This document shows, piece after piece, positions 1 through 5,640 of a stretch of 7,097 nt of DNA. Source of the DNA: Nitrososphaeraceae archaeon (GTDB lineage: Archaea > Thermoproteota > Nitrososphaeria > Nitrososphaerales > Nitrosopumilaceae); contig JAICHE010000057.1 in NCBI GenBank assembly GCA_025922755.1, positions 1-7,097 on the forward strand. The letters are read 5' to 3'. Positions within the stretch are counted from its first letter, which is position 1. The number at the start of each line of letters is the position of its first letter. The notes under the pieces are model-generated. The model saw only the letters and a list, made by a program, of their open reading frames with translations, searched no databases and had not been told where the DNA came from. The position numbers and the translations under genes were made by a program.

Positions 1-1
1 C

Positions 2-160
2 CTGGCAATATTTTTGGCAGAGGCAATTGTCTCATGGTTTTTTTTTCAAGTTTTTCTTAATAAGGAACAAGAAGAAGTTGCAAGAATCAATAATCAGTAC
101 AAATTCAAAGTAATAGTTATAACAAATAAAAATTTTTTATTTTTCCAGCCTCACCCTTAG
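2..160 (+). CDS. Possible C-terminal end of an unidentified protein (partial)
   Basis: A reading frame is open from the left window edge to a TAG at 158-160, giving 52 residues. The first part is strongly hydrophobic (an IFLAEAIVSWFFFQVFL stretch at about residues 3-19) and could be the last membrane helix of a membrane protein. It is followed by a charged segment (NKEQEEVARINNQYKFK) and a short hydrophobic tail ending in QPHP. The composition of the first 40 or so codons is plausible for coding sequence; the tail from about base 125 looks like AT-rich intergenic DNA. I do not recognise a family. A second frame (3-113) is also open over the left edge, and a minus-strand ATG at 35-33 is open to the edge, so the assignment is uncertain. 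Confidence 0.3.
   Translation: MAIFLAEAIVSWFFFQVFLNKEQEEVARINNQYKFKVIVITNKNFLFFQPHP
133..145 (+). terminator. T-rich stretch, possible archaeal transcription terminator
   Basis: A run of six T, then A, then five T lies just before the promoter region of the translin-family gene. Archaeal RNA polymerase can terminate at U-rich tracts without a hairpin, so this could end a transcript entering from the left. The flanking A-rich bases (124-132) form an AT-only inverted repeat with it, which is likely a by-product of composition. This is inference from base composition only. Confidence 0.25.
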
Positions 161-179
161 TTTACAATTTCCAAACGGC

Positions 180-185
180 TTTATC
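180..185 (+). promoter_or_regulatory. Candidate TATA element for the translin-family gene
   Basis: TTTATC is centred about 26-27 bases upstream of the ATG at 209. That is the spacing expected if transcription starts at or next to the start codon (a leaderless mRNA), which is common for first genes in archaea. No Shine-Dalgarno-like sequence precedes the ATG, in line with a leaderless transcript. A second AT-rich stretch (TTTTTATT, 190-197) is too close to the ATG to serve the same start. Confidence 0.35.
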
Positions 186-208
186 CTAGTTTTTATTCAC
201 ACTGGTAA

Positions 209-823
209 ATGACGCTAAAAAATGTAAAATCATCATTGGATAAAATTTCAAAATCGCTTGCAAACGTTCAAGACAACAGAGAATTTCTTTTGAGAAACAC
301 AAGAGAGATTGTAATTCTTTGTAGCAAATCAATTATTTCCGTTCACAAAGGAGACTTGAAAACTGCAAAAAAGAATTTGAAGCAAGCAGACTCCTTATTA
401 AAAAAATACAAGAAAAAAGCTGAATTTGACTTGCGTCGGTACTTGGTTACACCAGAACAAGAATATGTGGAGGCTGCATGTTTGATTGCAGTAGTGGAGA
501 AAAAAGAAATTCCATCAGATGTAAAATTGAAGGTGATGTCAGAATCATATGTCCTTGGTCTTTTAGATTGTATTGGCGAATTAAAAAGAATGGTTTTTGA
601 TAAAATTCGAGTTGGAGATATCAAAGAAGCATTAAGAATTTTCGAGATTATGGAAAACTTGTATCTTCATTTGTATCCATTTTCTATGTATGACAAAGTG
701 GTAAAAGAAGCAAGGCGAAAAATAGATGTGGGCCGTATTTTGGTGGATGATACTCGTGGTGCAATTACAGAAGAAAAAAGACGATCAGAATTAATTGCAA
801 CTTTGAACAAATTAAAAAAATAA
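209..823 (+). CDS. Archaeal translin/Trax-family RNA-binding protein, putative ribonuclease
   Basis: This 204-residue, apparently all-helical protein has the hallmarks of the translin family. These are an N-terminal RNTREIVILCSKSI segment (29-42) followed by HKGDL, then QEYVEA (84-89), then the Y-V-L-G-L-L-D-x-x-G-E-L-K-R block (114-127), RVGDIKEA (134-141), ME-x-x-Y (148-152), and a C-terminal RRKID...DDTRGAIT (169-187). Eukaryotic translin and Trax form C3PO, an octameric barrel that binds nucleic acid; Trax is the endoribonuclease subunit. By eye, E85, E88 and D120 align with human Trax E126, E129 and D193, so catalysis is plausible here. The length suits archaeal single-gene homologues that form the whole assembly alone. 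It lacks a signal peptide and membrane segments, so it is cytoplasmic. The ATG at 209 is chosen because the family N-terminus follows and a TATA-like element sits at leaderless distance. The gene converges on a tRNA gene 18 bases downstream. The family call is firm; the in vivo substrate is unknown. Confidence 0.85.
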   Translation: MTLKNVKSSLDKISKSLANVQDNREFLLRNTREIVILCSKSIISVHKGDLKTAKKNLKQADSLLKKYKKKAEFDLRRYLVTPEQEYVEAACLIAVVEKKEIPSDVKLKVMSESYVLGLLDCIGELKRMVFDKIRVGDIKEALRIFEIMENLYLHLYPFSMYDKVVKEARRKIDVGRILVDDTRGAITEEKRRSELIATLNKLKK

Positions 824-830
824 TCAATTT

Positions 831-838
831 AAAAAAAA
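831..838 (-). terminator. Oligo-T terminator after tRNA-Leu
   Basis: Read on the minus strand, eight T follow the tRNA 3' end after only three bases (TGG after the encoded CCA). A U-run immediately after a tRNA is the usual archaeal terminator arrangement. Another T-rich stretch continues beyond it, within the 3' end of the convergent translin-family gene. Confidence 0.55.
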
Positions 839-841
839 CCA

Positions 842-929
842 TGGTGCGGGCGATGGGATTTGAACCCACGAACTCCTGAGAGACTAGCCCCTCAAGCTAG
901 CGCCTTTGGCCAGGCTGGGCGACACCCGC
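842..929 (-). tRNA. tRNA-Leu, anticodon GAG, with encoded CCA
   Basis: On the minus strand a full class II tRNA can be folded. The acceptor stem is GCGGGTG/CGCCCGC with one G-U pair. A short D stem GCC/GGC carries a loop containing GG. The anticodon stem CTAGC/GCTAG (900-896 and 888-884) closes the loop TTGAGGG, whose anticodon GAG lies at 893-891 and reads CUC/CUU leucine codons. A 14-base variable region forms a CTC/GAG arm, and the T arm is GTGGG-TTCAAAT-CCCAT. The discriminator is A at 845, as expected for archaeal leucine tRNAs, and CCA is encoded at 844-842. The body fits without an intron. The gene lies divergent from rpoN and convergent with the translin-family gene. Confidence 0.97.
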
Positions 930-949
930 AGCGAAATTTCCTTGCATGG

Positions 950-959
950 TTTTTATAAT
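950..959. promoter_or_regulatory. AT-rich TATA element placed to serve both tRNA-Leu (-) and rpoN (+)
   Basis: The sequence TTTTTATAAT (plus strand), or ATTATAAAAA (minus), is centred near 954-955. It is about 27 bases upstream of the rpoN ATG at 982, so transcription would start at or near that codon. It is about 25-26 bases upstream of the mature tRNA 5' end at 929 on the other strand. No other convincing TATA element lies in the 52 bases between the two genes. TBP binds a near-symmetric site and orientation is normally set by the BRE next to it, so bidirectional use is possible. Placement is seen in the sequence; the shared use is inference. Confidence 0.5.
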
Positions 960-981
960 CCTTGATTACTTTTTCGTTCGT

Positions 982-1218
982 ATGTTAATTCCTGTACGAT
1001 GTTTTACTTGTGGAAATCTTATTGCAGATAAATTTGAAGATTATCAGACTAAAGTAAAAGCTGGAGAAGACCCCGGCAAGGTTTTAGATTCCTTGGAAAT
1101 GAGCAGATATTGTTGTAGAAGGATGCTATTAACCAGCGTTGAATCAATTCAACAAATTATTCCATTCTATGAAGCTATTCAGAGAAGACACCAAGAAGTC
1201 CAATCTGAGCTAGAATAG
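982..1218 (+). CDS. rpoN: DNA-directed RNA polymerase subunit N (RpoN/Rpb10)
   Basis: RpoN is the small zinc-binding subunit of archaeal RNA polymerase, equivalent to eukaryotic Rpb10, and sits in the assembly platform with subunits D, L and P. The protein begins MLIPVRCFTCGNLIADK, the family's hallmark N-terminus. The zinc ligands are C7 and C10 (CxxC) and the paired C44-C45 followed by RRM. With the ATG at 982 it is 78 residues, close to the usual 65-75. The frame is open further upstream to an ATG at 946, but that would add 12 hydrophobic residues before the conserved start and would overlap the TATA element, so 982 is preferred. No Shine-Dalgarno is visible, and the TATA spacing points to a leaderless mRNA. 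The gene leads the operon; enolase starts two bases after its stop. Confidence 0.97.
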   Translation: MLIPVRCFTCGNLIADKFEDYQTKVKAGEDPGKVLDSLEMSRYCCRRMLLTSVESIQQIIPFYEAIQRRHQEVQSELE

Positions 1219-1220
1219 AT

Positions 1221-2459
1221 TTGCCAAAAATCACATCGATTGACGGACGTGTCCTCTACAATAGTAGGGGAAGTAAAACAATCGAGGTCGACATTATTAG
1301 TGACAATAATTTCCTTGGTAGAGTGTGTGCGCCTTCTGGTGCAAGTGTTGGAAAATATGAAGCAGTAAGTTTTCCAAATAACAAGCCCAAAGAAAGTCTT
1401 AGAATTCTAAAAGAAAACTCTCAGAAATTTATTGGTCTTGAATCATCTGATTTAAAATCAGTACATGAAACTCTGAAAAGTTTGGATAATACTTCAAATT
1501 ATGCAAAGATAGGCGGAGCTCTTGCATTTGCTGTTACCATCGCTTCAATGGAATCCTCATCAAAGGCAATGAACCAACCTTTGTTTCAAACATTATCATC
1601 AGAGTCTTCTTTTAAATTTCCATATCCTTTAGGAAATATTTTAGGAGGTGGTGCACATGCAGGTCCAGGTACACCAGACATTCAAGAGATTTTAATTTGT
1701 TCCACAGGTTCAAAAACAATCCAAGAAGCCATTGAAACCAACTTTTTGGTTCATAAAGAATTACGTAAAGTCCTACAAAAACAAGATCCTACATTTACCA
1801 ACGGACGAGGTGATGAAGGAGGGTGGGCTCCAAAACTTGACAACGAAAAAGCCTTAGAAGCCTCTGTTTTGGCCATTGAAAACTTGGGATACACATTAGG
1901 AAAAGAAGTTTCCTTAGGTGTAGATTTTGCATCATCAACTCAATGGGATGAAGAAAAGAAAATGTACATCTATGACAGAGCAGGATTTGAAAACTCTCCT
2001 GAACAACAAATTGAATTTGCTGCCAACATTATTGAAAAATACAAATTAATTTACGCCGAGGACGCCGTACATGAAGAAGCCTTTGCAGACATGTCAGAAT
2101 TGACAAAAAGATTCCCAAACACCCTTGTTACCGGCGATGATCTAACAGTAACTAACAAAAATATTCTAAGTAAGGCCATAGGAATAAAATCTTGTAATGC
2201 CGCAATACTCAAGGTAAACCAAGCAGGCAGTCTCTTTGATGCAATGGAATTTGCCGATGAAGCTACCAAGAACAATGTAAAATTAATCACATCTCATAGA
2301 TCTGGAGAATCGACGGACTCGCATATCTCACATATTGGCCTTGCAACAAAATCAAAAATGCTCAAAGTGGGCATAGTTGGGGGAGAAAGAGTAGCGAAAT
2401 TAAACGAGCTTTTACGACTATCAGAGCATGATTTAATACGCGGTATGGTTGAGATTTAA
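1221..2459 (+). CDS. eno: Enolase (phosphopyruvate hydratase)
   Basis: Enolase interconverts 2-phosphoglycerate and phosphoenolpyruvate in the cytoplasm; in an autotrophic archaeon it mainly serves gluconeogenesis. The 412-residue length is normal. Active-site elements are all recognisable: the mobile loop SGASVG (39-44), H146 in GGGAHAG, E156 in DIQE, E199 in GDEGGW, metal ligands D235 (GVDFA), E280 (AED) and D306/D307 (TGDDLTVTN), catalytic K331 (LKVNQ), the SHRSGE loop with H359, and K382 (LKVG). Departures from common family sequence are Val for Thr in the mobile loop, no RDGD after it, Trp for Phe in GDEGGF, and GGERVAKLN near the C-terminus. The start is TTG at 1221, directly before the conserved PKITSIDGRVLYNSRGS, two bases after the rpoN stop; no clear Shine-Dalgarno is seen, so translation is probably coupled to rpoN. 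Confidence 0.95.
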   Translation: MPKITSIDGRVLYNSRGSKTIEVDIISDNNFLGRVCAPSGASVGKYEAVSFPNNKPKESLRILKENSQKFIGLESSDLKSVHETLKSLDNTSNYAKIGGALAFAVTIASMESSSKAMNQPLFQTLSSESSFKFPYPLGNILGGGAHAGPGTPDIQEILICSTGSKTIQEAIETNFLVHKELRKVLQKQDPTFTNGRGDEGGWAPKLDNEKALEASVLAIENLGYTLGKEVSLGVDFASSTQWDEEKKMYIYDRAGFENSPEQQIEFAANIIEKYKLIYAEDAVHEEAFADMSELTKRFPNTLVTGDDLTVTNKNILSKAIGIKSCNAAILKVNQAGSLFDAMEFADEATKNNVKLITSHRSGESTDSHISHIGLATKSKMLKVGIVGGERVAKLNELLRLSEHDLIRGMVEI

Positions 2460-2466
2460 AATCGCT

Positions 2467-3090
2467 ATGAGCCAACAAGTAGGGTCCACGGACATAAAAA
2501 AGAAGGTACTTTCCACAGGAATCAGAGTGGGAACTCAAGTTAAAACAAAATTCATGAAACCCTTCATAACAAAAGCTAGTCCCGAGGGCCTATACATGCT
2601 AGATCTTGACATTACCCTTGAAAAAATCAAAACTGCCGCAAAATTCATCAATCGTTTAGGAACCGATAAACTAATTGTTTGCTCAGGAAGACAATACGCA
2701 AACACTCCAATTGAGAAATTTTGTGAAATGCTAGATTCTAAAAAATTACTAGGCAGGTTTTTGCCAGGAACCCTTACCAATCCCTCTTTGCCATATTATA
2801 TTGAACCAAAATTAGTATTGATTTCTGATCCTCAAGTAGATGAGCAGGCAATTATCGAGGCCACAAATGCGGGCATACCAATTATCGGAATTTCAAACAC
2901 AGATAACATTACATCAAAACTAGATGTCGTTATCCCAGCAAACAATAGAGGAAGAAAGGCCCTTGCCACTGTTTACTGGTTATTGGTTCGTCAAATTCTC
3001 ATCGAAAGAGGAGAATTGAAAGAAGACGAGCCAATGAAATATGAAATCGATGATTTTGAAACAAAAATAACGGAAGAGGAAATCGAGTAA
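2467..3090 (+). CDS. rpsB: 30S ribosomal protein S2 (uS2, archaeal type)
   Basis: This is the archaeal/eukaryotic-type S2 (SA/p40 homologue), a component of the small-subunit body needed for late assembly and mRNA binding. With the ATG at 2467 it is 207 residues, the usual archaeal length. Recognisable blocks are LDLDITLEKIKTAAKF (45-60), the signature GRFLPGTLTNP (96-106), LISDPQVDEQAIIEA (118-132), GIPIIGISNTDN (136-147) and IPANNRGRKALATVYWLL (156-173). An acidic C-terminal tail (EIDDFETKITEEEIE) follows, typical of this branch. An in-frame ATG at 2449 would overlap enolase by 11 bases and add MRFKIA; 2467 is preferred because MSQQ is a natural S2 N-terminus, but this is not proven. The next gene shares one base with its stop codon (TAATG). 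Confidence 0.96.
   Translation: MSQQVGSTDIKKKVLSTGIRVGTQVKTKFMKPFITKASPEGLYMLDLDITLEKIKTAAKFINRLGTDKLIVCSGRQYANTPIEKFCEMLDSKKLLGRFLPGTLTNPSLPYYIEPKLVLISDPQVDEQAIIEATNAGIPIIGISNTDNITSKLDVVIPANNRGRKALATVYWLLVRQILIERGELKEDEPMKYEIDDFETKITEEEIE
3076..3080 (+). promoter_or_regulatory. Shine-Dalgarno for the MEMO1-family gene
   Basis: GAGGA ends nine bases before the ATG at 3090, inside the 3' end of rpsB. Spacing and sequence fit pairing with the archaeal 16S rRNA tail, and the TAATG junction suggests coupled translation. Confidence 0.5.
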
Positions 3091-3920
3091 TGCAAATTAG
3101 GACACCGGCAGTAGCCGGAATGTTCTATCCCGGTGAAAAAAACAAATTAACAGAACTAATCAAGGATTGTTTTTCACATCCATTTGGACCAGGAGAAAAT
3201 TTAGAAAAAAAACAAAGTAAAATTTTTGGAGTAATTTGCCCCCATGCAGGCTATGTATACTCTGGACCCATTGCATGCAATTCCATAAAATCAATATCAA
3301 CAGAATCTCCAGAATTATTCATCATTGTTGGTCCCAACCATTGGGGGATAGGAAGAAGTGTCGCAACAATGAAGGATTGTAAATGGGAGACACCTCTTGG
3401 AAGTGTAGAAGTAGATTCAGAAGCAGCAGAAGAAATTTCCAAATTATCTCAATTTATTGAATCAGATTTTTTTTCTCATACAAGAGAACACAGTTTGGAA
3501 GTACAAATTCCTATTTTGCAGCAGACATTTTCAAATTTCAAAATCTTACCCATATCTTTGATAAACCAAAGCAAAGAGATAGCACATGATGTAGGTTTAG
3601 CAATGGCAAAAATCGCAATGAAAAAAAACACAATGATAATTGGATCTTCTGATTTTACTCACTACGAACCAAATGATTTTGCACATGAACAAGATATGGC
3701 CTTAATTGAGCCCATACTAGAAATGAACGTAGAGAAATTTTACGATGTTTTACAGAAAAGAAAAGTTACTGCTTGCGGATACGGAGCCATAGCATCCACT
3801 ATGATTGCCTGTAAGGAGCTTGGAGCCACAAAAGGAGAGCTGCTAAGATACGCCACAAGCGGAGATGTTATGGGAGATACGAGTTCGGTTGTTGGATATG
3901 GGTCAATAATATTCACTTGA
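3090..3920 (+). CDS. MEMO1 family protein (AmmeMemoRadiSam system protein B-like)
   Basis: This 276-residue protein is a member of the MEMO1 family, which has a fold related to extradiol dioxygenases and a histidine/cysteine metal site. Family blocks in order are RTPAVAGMFYPG (4-15), PHAGYVYSGP (51-60), IIVGPNHWG (78-86), REHSLEVQIPIL (132-143), GSSDFTHYEP (185-194), TACGYGAI (227-234) and SGDVMGDTSSVVGYGSI (257-273). H52, H84 and C229 match the metal ligands H49, H81 and C244 of human MEMO1, and H191 matches its additional active-site histidine, so the site is intact. Human MEMO1 has been linked to iron or copper binding; the archaeal role is not established. The gene sits between rpsB and mevalonate kinase, a placement I recall from several archaea. 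It overlaps the kinase by four bases, so the two are tightly coupled. Family call is firm; function is open. Confidence 0.93.
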   Translation: MQIRTPAVAGMFYPGEKNKLTELIKDCFSHPFGPGENLEKKQSKIFGVICPHAGYVYSGPIACNSIKSISTESPELFIIVGPNHWGIGRSVATMKDCKWETPLGSVEVDSEAAEEISKLSQFIESDFFSHTREHSLEVQIPILQQTFSNFKILPISLINQSKEIAHDVGLAMAKIAMKKNTMIIGSSDFTHYEPNDFAHEQDMALIEPILEMNVEKFYDVLQKRKVTACGYGAIASTMIACKELGATKGELLRYATSGDVMGDTSSVVGYGSIIFT

Positions 3921-4864
3921 CCTCAAAAGCATCTGCGCCTGGAAAGGTGATACTTTTTGGAGAGCATTTCGTAGTTTATGGAGTCAAAGCAATACTTTGT
4001 GCCATAGATAAAAGAATTACAGTTACTGCAGAAAAAATTCCAGAGGATGTAATATCAATAAAATCAACAGTTGGAAACCTAAAAGCAATAAAAAATAAGC
4101 CTATAACCGAAATTGATGCACCGCTTAGACCGTTTTATTATTTGGCAAATAAAATAATAAAAAAATACGAACCCGATTCAGGAATACAAATTACAGTTGA
4201 TTCTGAAATTCCTCTAGGGGTAGGTTTAGGATCTTCATCTGCTTGTTGTGTTGCATCAGCAGCAGCAATTTCTGGAATTTTTGAAAAAATACCCAAAGAT
4301 GAGATTTTGAAATTGGCAATTGACGCTGAAAAAACAATTTTTCCAAATACATCCGGTGCTGATTGTACTGTTTGTACTTATGGAGGCATTATGCAGTATG
4401 ACAAGCAAAATGGACATCAAAAGCTAGATTATAAACCAAATTTTCATTTTGTAATTGCAAATTCAAAGGTTGAACATTCTACAAAAGAAGTTGTCTCAAA
4501 GGTAGAACAATTCAAAGAAAAAAATGAAGAAAAATTTTCTCAGATGTGCAAAGAAGAATCTGATTTGATTGATGGAGTGTTTGCATTTTTGGAAAATAAT
4601 GATCTTAAAAAAATTGGCACATCCATTATAAAAAATCAAGAGTATTTGGAATTCATCGGAGTGTCAAATGAAAAATTGAGGGAAATGATTGAACTTGCAA
4701 ATGAATCTTCCTTTGGATCAAAAATTACAGGTGCGGGGGGAGGAGGATGTATTATCGCATTGGCAGATGAAACTAATCTTGAAAACACCATTAGTCAGTT
4801 ACAAAAAAACAATTACGAATGCTTTTCGGCAAAAATTGATTTTAAAGGATTGGATACTTTTTAA
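3917..4864 (+). CDS. mvk: Mevalonate kinase (GHMP kinase family)
   Basis: Mevalonate kinase phosphorylates mevalonate to mevalonate 5-phosphate with ATP, the entry to isoprenoid precursors for archaeal ether lipids. The protein is 315 residues, normal for archaeal forms. The three GHMP motifs are present: SAPGKVILFGEHFVVYG (6-22) with K10 and E16, the ATP-binding PLGVGLGSSSA (99-109), and KITGAGGGGC (269-278). E138 and the catalytic-base D149 in SGADCTVCTYGG fit rat E193 and D204. SGAD with the mevalonate-kinase-type GEH motif favours this over homoserine or phosphomevalonate kinase. The start is TTG at 3917, overlapping the previous stop by four bases (TTGA); no in-frame ATG lies close upstream, and the family N-terminus follows at once. 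No strong Shine-Dalgarno is visible. An uninterrupted G run (4735-4740) in motif 3 leaves the frame intact. Confidence 0.93.
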   Translation: MTSKASAPGKVILFGEHFVVYGVKAILCAIDKRITVTAEKIPEDVISIKSTVGNLKAIKNKPITEIDAPLRPFYYLANKIIKKYEPDSGIQITVDSEIPLGVGLGSSSACCVASAAAISGIFEKIPKDEILKLAIDAEKTIFPNTSGADCTVCTYGGIMQYDKQNGHQKLDYKPNFHFVIANSKVEHSTKEVVSKVEQFKEKNEEKFSQMCKEESDLIDGVFAFLENNDLKKIGTSIIKNQEYLEFIGVSNEKLREMIELANESSFGSKITGAGGGGCIIALADETNLENTISQLQKNNYECFSAKIDFKGLDTF

Positions 4865-4878
4865 TGGTCTAAATATTT

Positions 4879-4883
4879 GGTGA
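4879..4883 (+). promoter_or_regulatory. Shine-Dalgarno for isopentenyl phosphate kinase
   Basis: GGTGA lies four bases before the ATG at 4888 and matches part of the sequence complementary to the archaeal 16S rRNA 3' end. It falls in the only gap of any size in the operon, 23 bases between the mevalonate kinase and isopentenyl phosphate kinase genes. Confidence 0.55.
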
Positions 4884-4887
4884 CAGC

Positions 4888-5640
4888 ATGATTCTAATCA
4901 AATTAGGTGGCTCTATCATCACAAATAAGGAAAAACCTCTTTCTCCAAGAAGAAAAACCATAGATAATCTCGCTAAAAGCTTGAAGAAAATTAGCGAACC
5001 CATGATTATTGTTCATGGAGGTGGCTCCTATGGCCATTATTGGTCTGTAAGATATGACATGCATACGCAACCAAAAAAATACAGTATTCGTGGAGTGGCA
5101 ATAGTAAAAAATTCAATGATAGAGCTAAACAAAATAATTTTGGATTCATTTGTTAAAAATCGATTGAGCCCTTATTGTCTACCACCCACTGATTTTATGA
5201 CAGGAAACAAGCCAATAACCAGCAAAGTAAAAGAGATTGAAAAGATTTCAAAATCAGGATTAATTCCTGTAACTTTTGGTGATGCTCTTTGGTATGGACA
5301 AAATAAAACATACATTTTATCAGGTGATAAAATTATGACTCACCTTGCAAAAATTTTGAAACCAAAATTAACCATTTTTGCGCTAAATGAAGATGGATTG
5401 TATTCTGATCTAAAGACAAAAGAATTGATTCATGAATTAAAAGGAGAAAAACCAAAAATTTCAGATAATTTAATGGATGTAACAGGTGGAATGACTAGAA
5501 AAGTAGAAGAAGCATCCAAAATCTCAAAAATGGGCTTGAATGTATTTTTTGTAAACGGCAACAAACCTCAAAGAATTGTGAAAGCGGTTAAAAATAGGAA
5601 TTTTGAAGGAACATTGTTTAGAGGTAAAAGGCGTGGTTGA
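4888..5640 (+). CDS. ipk: Isopentenyl phosphate kinase
   Basis: This enzyme phosphorylates isopentenyl phosphate to isopentenyl diphosphate (IPP), the last IPP-forming step of the archaeal mevalonate pathway. It is an amino-acid-kinase-fold protein of 250 residues. Family features are the N-terminal IKLGGSIIT (4-12) with K5, K14 just after it, and HGGGSYGH (43-50). The last histidine, H50, is the substrate-phosphate ligand that separates isopentenyl phosphate kinases from other members of the fold. The nucleotide half follows with PVTFGDALW (127-135), ILSGDKIM (143-150), LNEDGLYSD (166-174) and DVTGGMTRKVEEA (197-209). The ATG at 4888 directly starts the first beta strand and has a Shine-Dalgarno. 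The isomerase gene starts eight bases before its stop. The presence of this kinase implies the window's host makes isopentenyl phosphate, so a decarboxylating step must lie elsewhere in the genome. Confidence 0.95.
   Translation: MILIKLGGSIITNKEKPLSPRRKTIDNLAKSLKKISEPMIIVHGGGSYGHYWSVRYDMHTQPKKYSIRGVAIVKNSMIELNKIILDSFVKNRLSPYCLPPTDFMTGNKPITSKVKEIEKISKSGLIPVTFGDALWYGQNKTYILSGDKIMTHLAKILKPKLTIFALNEDGLYSDLKTKELIHELKGEKPKISDNLMDVTGGMTRKVEEASKISKMGLNVFFVNGNKPQRIVKAVKNRNFEGTLFRGKRRG
5621..5625 (+). promoter_or_regulatory. Shine-Dalgarno that sets the isomerase start at GTG 5633
   Basis: GAGGT lies seven bases before the GTG at 5633, ideal spacing, and inside the 3' end of the isopentenyl phosphate kinase gene. 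It decides between this GTG and an in-frame TTG at 5603, which has no such site and would add ten residues not typical of the family. Confidence 0.65.

Noticed and set aside
124..143. AT-only inverted repeat as a possible protein-binding site
   Set aside because: The arms contain only A and T in an A-run/T-run arrangement, which arises easily by composition; the T-rich half is better read as a possible terminator.
343..624. Minus-strand open frame inside the translin-family gene
   Set aside because: It lies wholly within a well-supported family member on the other strand, and its translation shows no recognisable motif.
946..981. Upstream ATG for a longer rpoN
   Set aside because: It would precede the conserved MLIPVRCFTCGN start with a hydrophobic extension and overlap the TATA element, which is better placed for a start at 982.
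2051..2290. Minus-strand open frame inside enolase
   Set aside because: The plus-strand frame carries enolase active-site motifs over the same bases; the reverse frame is a shadow.
2431..2438. ATTTAATA within the end of enolase as an internal promoter for rpsB
   Set aside because: It sits about 32 bases before the preferred rpsB ATG, a poor fit to leaderless spacing, and such AT-rich words are frequent in this genome.
2535..2780. Minus-strand open frame inside rpsB
   Set aside because: It is antisense to conserved S2 blocks, including the GRFLPGTLTNP signature, with no start signal or family.
3251..3442. Minus-strand open frame inside the MEMO1-family gene
   Set aside because: It is antisense to the PHAGYVYSG and GPNHWG blocks; no independent support.
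4689..4883. Second plus-strand frame overlapping the 3' end of mevalonate kinase, possible frameshift product near the G run
   Set aside because: The mevalonate kinase frame continues intact through motif 3 to a normal C-terminus, so no frameshift is needed; the alternative translation has no family features.
5603..5632. TTG start for a longer isomerase
   Set aside because: No Shine-Dalgarno, deeper overlap with the kinase gene, and extra residues not seen in the family; GTG 5633 has a well-spaced GAGGT.
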